Virus record (IMG/VR): IMGVR_UViG_3300008952_002784
Coordinates: 62,001 to 126,000 of that record
Source of the DNA: a virus
Strand: one strand, 5' to 3'
DNA length: 64,000 nucleotides
Every line of letters starts with the position of its first letter. The stretch's first letter is position 1. The notes beneath the pieces are model-generated. The model was given only the letters and a program-made list of their open reading frames with translations. It did not search any database and had not been told where the DNA came from. A program made the translations under genes and the position numbers. Positions 46,283-53,279 of this stretch are shown here, one piece after another.

Positions 46283-46747
46283 ATGCCTTTAGAAAATCCA
46301 AGGCCCGGGCCAAATTACGTACCTGAGTATCAAGTTTCAGGTATACCATACGTGACGAGATCAGTAAGCGATGAAGTTCAAGACTCACCAATAAAATTAG
46401 AATTTCCTCATGTGTCACAGTGGGTAGTAATTAGAAATTTAGCAGCGTCAGGATCTGATATGAGAGTAGGATTCACGTCAAATGGTGTGCAGGGAGGCGG
46501 AGGAATTTCAGGATCCTATGCTGCTGGAAATAAAGAAGGTCCACAGACTAATGCACAAAGCAGAAATTATTTTGTCGTGCCAGGCAACACACAAACTCCT
46601 CGGATGCAGATAAGAACAAAAGACATGTATTTTATACGAGATGGATCAGCTAATTCCACGTTTACTGTTATTGCTGGATTGACAACTGTTCATAGAGAGC
46701 TATTCCCAGTGCTTACAGGTTCTGATGGGTTTGAAGGAGTGGGCTAA
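46283..46747 (+). CDS. Head-region structural protein, unknown function
   Basis: A 154-residue beta-rich protein (RPGPNYVPEYQVSGIPYVTR at the start; SQWVVIRNLAASGSDMRVGF and QSRNYFVVPGNTQTPRMQIR in the core). It is uninterrupted by charged helices, lacks enzyme motifs, and has a Gly-rich loop (GVQGGGGISGSYA), which fits a small capsid decoration or vertex protein. It starts right after the protease stop and precedes core-type proteins by 2 bases. The role is inferred from position and fold impression. Confidence 0.45.
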   Translation: MPLENPRPGPNYVPEYQVSGIPYVTRSVSDEVQDSPIKLEFPHVSQWVVIRNLAASGSDMRVGFTSNGVQGGGGISGSYAAGNKEGPQTNAQSRNYFVVPGNTQTPRMQIRTKDMYFIRDGSANSTFTVIAGLTTVHRELFPVLTGSDGFEGVG

Positions 46748-46749
46748 AA

Positions 46750-47196
46750 ATGGCTAAATTAACGAGATCGAAATTAAAGTCACTAGTCAAAGAGTGCTTA
46801 GTTGAAATTCTTGAAGAGGGTATTTCATCTAGCTCATCTTCACATGTGATGGAGTCAAAGACCCCGCACACCCACAAAACGAATAGCTTCAAAAGCAAGA
46901 AAAAACATGTTTTAAAAAATTCGTCTCTAGATGAAGTCAGGTATAATAACAATTATCAGGAATCAATTGATAAAAGAGTCGCTGCAGTAACGTCAGACCC
47001 CATAATGTCATCTATTTTTGCCGATACAGCTGCAACAACGCTGCAAGAACAGATTAATTCAGAGCCTCGTGGTCGTGGACAAAGCATGACTAGTATGGCA
47101 GAAGCTTTTGACGCGCCTGGCGGAGATATATCAAATGTAGATCTTTTTTCTGAGTCTTCTAAAAATTGGGCAGCGTTAGCATTCCCGGGAAAATAG
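46750..47196 (+). CDS. Putative prohead core protein (KLTRSKLKSL start)
   Basis: A 148-residue protein. Its N-terminus is a short amphipathic helix (LTRSKLKSLVKECLVEILEE) followed by a Ser-rich and Lys-rich linker, a pattern often seen at the start of scaffold or core proteins in T4-like phages. The end (MAEAFDAPGGDISNVDLF) contains a Met-Ala-Glu-Ala sequence that could be cut by the protease. Function in the head core is inferred; no other family match is known to me. It is followed by a 77-base gap. Confidence 0.45.
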   Translation: MAKLTRSKLKSLVKECLVEILEEGISSSSSSHVMESKTPHTHKTNSFKSKKKHVLKNSSLDEVRYNNNYQESIDKRVAAVTSDPIMSSIFADTAATTLQEQINSEPRGRGQSMTSMAEAFDAPGGDISNVDLFSESSKNWAALAFPGK

Positions 47197-47273
47197 AAAA
47201 ATTATTCTATATCTAGAAGATTTCTTTTCAAACTGATATGTATAGGCGTAGGCTTTTGTCACAGGAGAACATA

Positions 47274-47564
47274 ATGTCAAAACGCATTCGTAAACTCACA
47301 CCTTCTCTTCTTCGCAAGATGGTCATGCAAGAAAGAAAAAGAATCATGAGAGAAACATCAGATCCAGTATCATCTGGAATCGTACACCCAGAAAAAGTTT
47401 CGCCAGATGAGGTAGACGCTGATAAATTGGCAGACACTCTAGAAAAAGACATAGATCATATGAAGGCATTGAAAATTCACGAAAAACGCCTCAAGAAAAA
47501 GTTAGTTAGAATTGCTGAAGCGAAGAAAAAAATCCGAACCCGGGTTCTTCGTCGTATTAGATAA
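47274..47564 (+). CDS. Small basic coiled-coil head protein
   Basis: A 96-residue protein starting at ATG 47274, which follows AGGAGAA with correct spacing; an in-frame ATG at 47238 would add 12 residues but has no ribosome binding site. It is very basic at both ends (KRIRKLTPSLLRKMVMQERK at the start, KKIRTRVLRRIR at the end) and has a central acidic helix (DKLADTLEKDIDHMKAL) with heptad spacing. Small basic core proteins such as T4 gp67/gp68 sit in the same position. Its function is not known. Confidence 0.5.
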   Translation: MSKRIRKLTPSLLRKMVMQERKRIMRETSDPVSSGIVHPEKVSPDEVDADKLADTLEKDIDHMKALKIHEKRLKKKLVRIAEAKKKIRTRVLRRIR

Positions 47565-47588
47565 CAAAAATATTTTTAGGAGAAAGTG

Positions 47589-48062
47589 ATGCCCACGCAT
47601 AAACAAGGCACAGTAACACCCCCAACGTCTGATAGAAGTCTTGGTAAATCCGGATCGAATCAGTTAGCATCAGCCTACGGAGCATCGCCAATACATTCAG
47701 GTGAAATAGATGACGATACTATTCGTGAACAATTTCAATCTGACGTTTTAGATGCTATTATAAATGACGCTGGGCATACATTTGGTGAATTTGATACTTC
47801 ATATTCTGATGCTCCTGATATGAATTCAGTTGCCACTGGAGGCGGTGGACTTCCAGCTAGCCCATATGTTCCAAATGTGTCATCACCAGGCCCCGGCAGT
47901 CTCAACCCATCTGATCAGCCTGATCCACCCGAAGGGTTTGGACAAACACCATCTGACACATGGGGCACAGGTGTAGGCTCTCAGCTAACACCAAAGAATT
48001 CTTCAGAGAAGATTTCTGGCCAGACTTTGGGTGCATATATTATGGGCAAAAGTACTAAATAG
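47589..48062 (+). CDS. Disordered head-region protein, unknown
   Basis: A 157-residue protein rich in Pro, Gly, Ser, Asp and Thr, probably largely disordered (SSPGPGSLNPSDQPDPPEGF). One short helix (IREQFQSDVLDAIINDAGHT) may be the binding element. The start is taken as ATG 47589 because AGGAGA lies six or seven bases upstream; a GTG directly before it (47586) is possible. It shares style, though not sequence, with the next 186-residue protein. No activity can be assigned. Confidence 0.45.
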   Translation: MPTHKQGTVTPPTSDRSLGKSGSNQLASAYGASPIHSGEIDDDTIREQFQSDVLDAIINDAGHTFGEFDTSYSDAPDMNSVATGGGGLPASPYVPNVSSPGPGSLNPSDQPDPPEGFGQTPSDTWGTGVGSQLTPKNSSEKISGQTLGAYIMGKSTK

Positions 48063-48088
48063 TATTTAGGTGAGAGGGAACTAGACAG

Positions 48089-48649
48089 ATGCCAAGGATG
48101 ACACACAATACAGTTTATCCTGTTGAATCAGACGAAGCATCTGTTCTAGAGGGAGCTGTAAGCGGCAAGTCCGATCGAGCTAGACTCGAGTTACAATTTC
48201 CTGACTCACCGCTATACACACAGTATGATCCCCTTGAAGTGTTTAGTAATACTGTAATGAGCTCACAGGTGGTCAACACAGACGGAACACCAGCTAGTGT
48301 AGGGTATTGGGGACTAAATGGGTACAGTCGCAATTATTCTCAAGCAGAGACGGGAATAGGCTCGGCACCCAATATATCTGAGCTCTGGCCGAATGGTGAC
48401 GAGCCCAATCTAATTGGTAATAGCTTCACCCCGGCGGTAATATCACCATCAGCACCTGCAGGATCATTGTCAACATCACAACCAACATCAGAAACTCGCG
48501 CGCCGTTTACAGGCCCATCTGCTGATGATATTGACAGTCAACCTAGTAAAACATCAGTTGATATAAGAGCAAAAACAAAAGAAATTCTAGAGACTAGACA
48601 GTCCCTAGCGTCTTCAGGAATTCCATCACTAGCTACACTAATAGGATAG
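48089..48649 (+). CDS. Head-region protein, unknown function
   Basis: A 186-residue protein preceded by GAGAGGGAA. The N-terminal 100 residues carry beta-type segments (RARLELQFPDSPLYTQYDPL, then GYWGLNGYSRNYSQAETG) and the C-terminal half is Pro/Ser-rich with a final amphipathic helix (DIRAKTKEILETRQSL). No recognised family. It is in the chain of small genes between protease and scaffold, with 9 bases to the next start. Confidence 0.45.
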   Translation: MPRMTHNTVYPVESDEASVLEGAVSGKSDRARLELQFPDSPLYTQYDPLEVFSNTVMSSQVVNTDGTPASVGYWGLNGYSRNYSQAETGIGSAPNISELWPNGDEPNLIGNSFTPAVISPSAPAGSLSTSQPTSETRAPFTGPSADDIDSQPSKTSVDIRAKTKEILETRQSLASSGIPSLATLIG

Positions 48650-48658
48650 GAATACTTT

Positions 48659-49300
48659 TTGACTTGCAAAATCAAGATTGACGAAAAACAAGGCCACTTT
48701 CGAAAGTCTATGGTTAGAAGTCATGACGACAAAAAAGGGTTGGGCTACGGTGTTCTTGAGCCCTCCGGACGATTTGAACCAAGGACATATTCAACATTTT
48801 ACCCGTATCTAGATCCGGATCCATATGATGATTTAGAACCGGCAACTGAAGAGGAACAAAAGGGGGTGAGAAAAAAAGTTCCTCCATTAGTTAGAAATGA
48901 CTCAATGGCAGGCAATTCTGCTGATTCTTTTTATTTTGTAGCAGGTAATACTAAGCTTTCTGATTGCTTTGCCCGCCCGGATAATATATTAAGCGAGGTC
49001 GATGTAGCAGCTAAATCAATGTCGCCTGTTCCGAGTGCTTATAAAAATACTAAGGGTGCCAGTGCTTCTATTGGAAGGTCAGGTTCTTCTTTTCCCTTTT
49101 CTGTTGGGAATTATAAAAGAACTGGTACACAGTATGGATATTCTCGAGCACCCAAAATAGCATCGATATATGATGCTGATATAGACGACTTGTCAGATGA
49201 CGAAATAGATAGTGTTAGAAATTTTAATCTTAAAGATTTCATAGACGACGAAAAAACATACAATCTGATTAAGCATAACAAACGTCCGAGAGGGGAATAA
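48659..49300 (+). CDS. Head-region protein, unknown function, TTG start
   Basis: A 213-residue product if the TTG at 48659 is used; that codon follows AGGATAGGAA at proper distance, whereas the first in-frame ATG (48710) has no such site. It is hydrophilic, with an Asp/Glu-rich middle (PYDDLEPATEEEQKG) and end (DIDDLSDDEIDSVRN), plus basic C-terminal residues. No known family. Its stop overlaps the start of the bS21 homologue (TAATG), so the two should be expressed together. Confidence 0.45.
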   Translation: MTCKIKIDEKQGHFRKSMVRSHDDKKGLGYGVLEPSGRFEPRTYSTFYPYLDPDPYDDLEPATEEEQKGVRKKVPPLVRNDSMAGNSADSFYFVAGNTKLSDCFARPDNILSEVDVAAKSMSPVPSAYKNTKGASASIGRSGSSFPFSVGNYKRTGTQYGYSRAPKIASIYDADIDDLSDDEIDSVRNFNLKDFIDDEKTYNLIKHNKRPRGE

Positions 49301-49521
49301 TGTCTAAACCAGCACATGTAACAGCAAAATTAGGAGGAAGAGTAAAAACCTCAGAGCAGCTAATACGTGTCTTTATTCGCAAGTGCAAGAAAGAAAATGT
49401 ACTTCAAGATTACAAGAAAAAACAATATTATGAATCAAAAAGCGAAAAACGAAGAAGAAAAAAGTCAGCATCAAAACAAAGGTGTCTTTCAAAGATTAAT
49501 AAACAAAACAAAATACATTAA
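49300..49521 (+). CDS. Ribosomal protein bS21 homologue
   Basis: A 73-residue very basic protein whose middle (LIRVFIRKCKKENVLQDYKK, then KQYYESKSEKRRRKKSASKQ) aligns by eye with bacterial bS21 (helix with Arg-x-Phe-x-Arg-x-Cys, Val-Leu, then Arg/Lys-x-x-Tyr-Tyr-Glu-x-x-x-x-Lys-Arg-Lys). bS21 sits on the small subunit beside the anti-Shine-Dalgarno and affects initiation. Phage-encoded bS21 is known from some large environmental and pelagiphages. The TAATG overlap with the preceding gene puts it under the head operon, so it would be made late. The N-terminal 16 residues are extra relative to E. coli bS21. A purely virion role cannot be excluded. Confidence 0.75.
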   Translation: MSKPAHVTAKLGGRVKTSEQLIRVFIRKCKKENVLQDYKKKQYYESKSEKRRRKKSASKQRCLSKINKQNKIH

Positions 49522-49540
49522 AAAAAATCAATAGCTGACA

Positions 49541-49549
49541 TATATTTAA
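49541..49549 (+). promoter_or_regulatory. Candidate late-promoter motif TATATTTAA
   Basis: In the 53-base gap after the bS21 homologue, ending 25 bases before the scaffold ATG, which has its own GAGAGG site. One of eight TAYTTAW motifs found at gaps in this window. Proposed from recurrence only. Confidence 0.35.
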
Positions 49550-49574
49550 GTCAGGAATATTCAAGAGAGGTACG

Positions 49575-51263
49575 ATGAGTCAAACTATTTACCATGAAGC
49601 GATCGCTGACGCTCGAAAGCTCAGAGAGATGGCAGAGCAAAGTGCTAAAAATAAAATAATTGATGCGGTATCACCTCGCATACGTGAGCTAATTGAAATG
49701 CAACTGTTGGGCGAGGATTCTCACAATGATGTGTCAATGGATAATGAAGACGTTGTTGTCGACTTAGATACACTGTCTGGTGAGAATTATGAAGATGAAG
49801 AAATGTCAACTTATGAAATGACTGGAGACGACTCTGAAACTGCAGTAAAAGTAAGTCCGGACGGAGGCATTTCAGTTGATGTAGGCGATATATCTATTGA
49901 AGTTCAGGCCGGCGAAGAAGACGAAGATGATCTTATTCTTGGTCAAGAAATTGCTGAAGCCCTCGCAAATATTGTAAAAACGCGAGGTAAAAGTACACAA
50001 TTAACTGAGAATGTTGATTCTCTAGAACGTAGGTGGTCACTTTTACGTAGAGGATATCCTGTTGCACGACAGAGTGGAACAATATCTCAGAAGAAAAAAG
50101 TAGCAAAGATTTTTGAATCTCTCGCACGTGAAGCAGTAACTTTACGCCGCGAAGTGATACTTACTGAGCATAGACAAGGCTTACAAGCCTTGGATAAAAC
50201 ACGCATTGATCTTATCATTAAGGAGATGAAAAAAATGGCAGGGCGAAACAATAAAGATATCTTCGATTACTTATTCGAAGATGATTCAGCAGATAAGACA
50301 TCTGCCAAAGACATGGACGAAATGTCAGTATTCCTCGAGGAAGACGAGGAAGTCTTTGATGATGAGATAGCAGATGAAGAAGAAGTATCTGACGAAGAAG
50401 AAGACGTCGACGTTGATGCTGCTACGTCTGCTATTGAAGATCTAGGGTTAGCACTTGGTCTAGACGTTGTCGTCGGAGGCGAGGGTGAGGAATCCGATAT
50501 GCCTGACGAAGAAGTCCTAGATTTGGGAGGGGAGGAAGAAGACCCCATGGAAGAAACATATGAAATTGATGAGTCTGCTCTTCGAAGTGCACTGCGCAAA
50601 ATGAGAAATCGAAGACTAAATGAAAACGACCCGGTCGATGGTTCAGGTGACACTTCTTTTGGCGGCGGATCTGCTGAAGATGAAATGTTTATTGATGTCG
50701 ACGAAGACGATTTGCTTAACGCCCTAGCAGATGAGCTTGGTGACGTATCAATGCCAACTGCTGGTGCAAGTCAACCTCCCGGTGGAGACGCAATGCCAGA
50801 GTCTTTCCGCAGAAGACGTCGCATGCAATCCAGACGAAGGCGAACACAAGGATCTCGTAGTCGTGTATCCGAAAGTCGTCAGACGCGTGACATGAAAAGA
50901 AACTTAGCTGAGCACAAACTCGCCGTATCTGCTCTTAAGGGGCAGCTCACTGAGATGAATCTTTTCAACGCAAAACTACTTTACGCGAATAAGCTTATGC
51001 AAAATCGCAATCTTACAGCCAAACAACAAAGAGCAATTGTCGAAGCCCTAGATAATGCCAAGACGCTCAGAGAAGCTAAGCTGTTGTACAAGAGCCTGAC
51101 AACGTCACTAGATAAAGGTGCTAATAAAAAGAGCCTAAGTGAAGGTGCGTCTAGACGGCTTGTCGGATCATCCTCCAGATCAACCCGGTCGGGCTCTCCC
51201 GCCAATAGTGGGGCTGAGGTGGATAGATGGGCAGTTCTTGCTGGTCTCAACAAGGACAATTAA
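49575..51263 (+). CDS. 22: Prohead core scaffold protein, gp22-like
   Basis: A 562-residue, strongly acidic scaffold. The C-terminal third (ALKGQLTEMNLFNAKLLYAN, then LTAKQQRAIVEALDNAKTLR, KLLYKSLTTSL) is the helical signature of T4-like core scaffold proteins. The centre is an Asp/Glu tract (FDDEIADEEEVSDEEEDVD) followed by an Arg-rich patch (ESFRRRRRMQSRRRRTQG). T4 gp22 is 269 residues, so this one is about twice as long, with the additional N-terminal domain holding coiled coils. It should form the internal core on which the shell assembles and then be degraded by the gp21-like protease. The major capsid gene follows after 46 bases. Confidence 0.85.
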   Translation: MSQTIYHEAIADARKLREMAEQSAKNKIIDAVSPRIRELIEMQLLGEDSHNDVSMDNEDVVVDLDTLSGENYEDEEMSTYEMTGDDSETAVKVSPDGGISVDVGDISIEVQAGEEDEDDLILGQEIAEALANIVKTRGKSTQLTENVDSLERRWSLLRRGYPVARQSGTISQKKKVAKIFESLAREAVTLRREVILTEHRQGLQALDKTRIDLIIKEMKKMAGRNNKDIFDYLFEDDSADKTSAKDMDEMSVFLEEDEEVFDDEIADEEEVSDEEEDVDVDAATSAIEDLGLALGLDVVVGGEGEESDMPDEEVLDLGGEEEDPMEETYEIDESALRSALRKMRNRRLNENDPVDGSGDTSFGGGSAEDEMFIDVDEDDLLNALADELGDVSMPTAGASQPPGGDAMPESFRRRRRMQSRRRRTQGSRSRVSESRQTRDMKRNLAEHKLAVSALKGQLTEMNLFNAKLLYANKLMQNRNLTAKQQRAIVEALDNAKTLREAKLLYKSLTTSLDKGANKKSLSEGASRRLVGSSSRSTRSGSPANSGAEVDRWAVLAGLNKDN

Positions 51264-51309
51264 TCTAAACCTCAACTAAACAATTTAAGCTTATTAGGAG
51301 AAATACAAA

Positions 51310-53175
51310 ATGAGCAAAAGCTTTTCACTAGATCAACTTACTGAAGGGATTCGCCAGCGCCACCTGGGATCTCAAAATCGTAGGTTGATAGAAAAATGGG
51401 CCCGTACGGGTCTTCTTCGTGGCCTCGAGGGTGTACATCGTGAAAACATGTCACGCATGCTCGAGAATCAGGCAGCGCAAGTCCTTAAGGAAGCTTCCTC
51501 ACTCTCTACGGGTGGAGGTGCACTTGCTACCTCTGGCGACCTACGCGGTTTCACAAACATCGCATTCCCACTTGTACGTCGTGTTTTCGGCGGACTAGTT
51601 GCAAATGAGTTGGTATCAATTCAGCCGATGAGTCTTCCTTCGGGGCTTCTTTTCTATCTGGACTATACGTACGGATCTGAAGAAACGAACATAAGCGACG
51701 TTTCAGACGGTGTATCTATTTACCCATCTGGATCATCTATCTATAACAGCCCAACTGGTAAGGGTGTCCGTTCTGGTTCACTTGCAGTTGGTGGTCAGTA
51801 TGATCTAGCTGGTGTAGGATTCTCTAGAGTTCATGAAAATGTCGCCGGCGTTACACTTAGTGCTTCTGGTGCTATGGGTGGAACATCTAAGCAGATTTAT
51901 TCTGTTGCTAAGGTGATGACAACATCAGGTTCAGATGGAAGACTTCTTCAATTCGATCCTCAAATCACTAGCGATATTGAAGATGGAACAGGACGTTATT
52001 CACTAGCAATTGTTGACTTAACTACTGGATTTGGTAATGCAGATCTTAGTCTGGTCAAAGAGTTTGCTTTGCATCTTAACGGTGGCTCAAGCGCGGGTGT
52101 CAAGAATGTGCGTGCTGGTGTCCAAGATGGTAACAACATTGTAAATGTTAGACGTTTGAATCAGCTGGGTACATTTGCTAGTAGCAAGTTTACTTCTGAT
52201 CCTTTAGTTACGACTGCTACAGCCAATGCAGCAATGCTAATGGTTGTTTCTGGTGTTGTTACAACTACAGACAATGGTAACTTAGATGTGATTATACCAC
52301 AGTCTCCATCTCTTAGCACTGCTGATGATGGATCAACTTTGACTATACCATCATTTGAGTCTAACTTTGGTGCAACTCCGAGTCCGTCTATTCCAGAGAT
52401 TGATATCAAGATTGAGTCTATCGCTGTTACGGCTGCAACTCGTAAGTTACGTGCCAAGTGGTCCCCAGAGCTTGCTCAGGATCTGAATGCTTATCACAGC
52501 CTTGACGCTGAGGTTGAGCTAACCCAGATTCTTTCTGAGCAGATTGCTCTAGAGCTTGATCGGGAAATTCTCAATGACCTTCTTACACAAGCCAACGGTG
52601 CTAACCTTTATTGGTCACGTGCTCCCGGACGCTTTGTACATAAGGAGACAGGTGCTATTCAGTCTAGAGGCTCAACACTTGAACCAGGCCCAGCTTTCAC
52701 TGGTACAGTTCGTGAGTGGTATGAGACGCTAATTGAAACAGTCATTGACGTTGCAAACACGATTCATCGTAAGACCCTTCGTGGTTCTGCAAACTTTATC
52801 GTTGTAAGTCCTGACGTCGCAACTATCTTAGAAGCTTCGGTTTTCTATCGTCCATCTTATAGCCTTGATGGTGATGGTCAGGTAAGTGGTCCGATGACTC
52901 TGGGTGCTGAGAAGGTTGGTACTTTGAGCAACCGTTTCACAGTCTATAAAGATCCTTACTTCCCACGCAACAAGATTCTTGTTGGTTATAAGGGCGGTAG
53001 TTATCTTGAGACTGGTTATGTATATGCTCCTTACGTTCCACTTATTGTTACTCCTACGATATTCGCGCCTGAGGATTTCACTCCTCGCAAAGGTGTAATG
53101 ACTCGTTACGGTAAGAAAATGGTTCGTAGTGACTTCTACGGTACAGTTACAGTTCTGGACTTGAATATCATCTAA
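51310..53175 (+). CDS. 23: Major capsid protein, gp23-like
   Basis: A 621-residue HK97-fold major head protein (T4 gp23 is 521). Hallmarks are SGDLRGFTNIAFPLVRRVFG, then NELVSIQPMSLPSGLLFYLD (near residues 75-120) and the C-terminal FYGTVTVLDL. The N-terminus has a candidate maturation site, Leu59-Lys-Glu61 then Ala62, matching the Leu/Ile-x-Glu rule of the gp21 protease and the T4 cut after residue 65; cleavage here would leave 560 residues. An insertion of about 100 residues with Ser/Thr/Gly-rich turns (near 170-300) may form a surface domain. It has the best ribosome binding site of the area (TAGGAGAAA) and its end is closed by a strong terminator, as expected for the most abundant protein. 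Confidence 0.95.
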   Translation: MSKSFSLDQLTEGIRQRHLGSQNRRLIEKWARTGLLRGLEGVHRENMSRMLENQAAQVLKEASSLSTGGGALATSGDLRGFTNIAFPLVRRVFGGLVANELVSIQPMSLPSGLLFYLDYTYGSEETNISDVSDGVSIYPSGSSIYNSPTGKGVRSGSLAVGGQYDLAGVGFSRVHENVAGVTLSASGAMGGTSKQIYSVAKVMTTSGSDGRLLQFDPQITSDIEDGTGRYSLAIVDLTTGFGNADLSLVKEFALHLNGGSSAGVKNVRAGVQDGNNIVNVRRLNQLGTFASSKFTSDPLVTTATANAAMLMVVSGVVTTTDNGNLDVIIPQSPSLSTADDGSTLTIPSFESNFGATPSPSIPEIDIKIESIAVTAATRKLRAKWSPELAQDLNAYHSLDAEVELTQILSEQIALELDREILNDLLTQANGANLYWSRAPGRFVHKETGAIQSRGSTLEPGPAFTGTVREWYETLIETVIDVANTIHRKTLRGSANFIVVSPDVATILEASVFYRPSYSLDGDGQVSGPMTLGAEKVGTLSNRFTVYKDPYFPRNKILVGYKGGSYLETGYVYAPYVPLIVTPTIFAPEDFTPRKGVMTRYGKKMVRSDFYGTVTVLDLNII

Positions 53176-53196
53176 AGGATACTCATTTTCACTTGT

Positions 53197-53227
53197 AAGG
53201 GCTGCCCTTCGGGGCAGCCCTTTTTTT
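53197..53227 (+). terminator. Rho-independent terminator after major capsid gene
   Basis: A perfect 11-base stem (53197-53207 with 53212-53222) closed by a UUCG tetraloop with a C-G closing pair, followed by a T run to 53227. It begins 21 bases after the capsid stop codon and is the strongest hairpin seen in the window. It should end the head operon transcript and stabilise its 3' end. Confidence 0.95.
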
Positions 53228-53245
53228 CACTTAAATTATGATTAT

Positions 53246-53274
53246 TTTACATATACACCGCAAAAGGGTATAAT
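53246..53274 (+). promoter_or_regulatory. Sigma70-like promoter before homing endonuclease
   Basis: TTTACA at 53246-53251 and TATAAT at 53269-53274, with a 17-base spacer: one mismatch from the sigma70 consensus. The expected transcript start (near 53281) falls at the ATG of the following gene (53280), so the message would have almost no leader. The TATAATAA at 53269 also resembles a T4-type late promoter. Activity is inferred. Confidence 0.6.
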
Positions 53275-53279
53275 AACAT

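Noticed and set aside
47238-47273. Upstream ATG extending the 96-residue protein by 12 codons
   Set aside because: No ribosome site before 47238, whereas AGGAGAA stands before the ATG at 47274.
50267-50653. Antisense Ser-rich reading frame (128 codons) on the - strand
   Set aside because: It is the mirror of the Asp/Glu tract in the scaffold gene; GAN/GAA codons read as Ser in antisense. No ribosome site.
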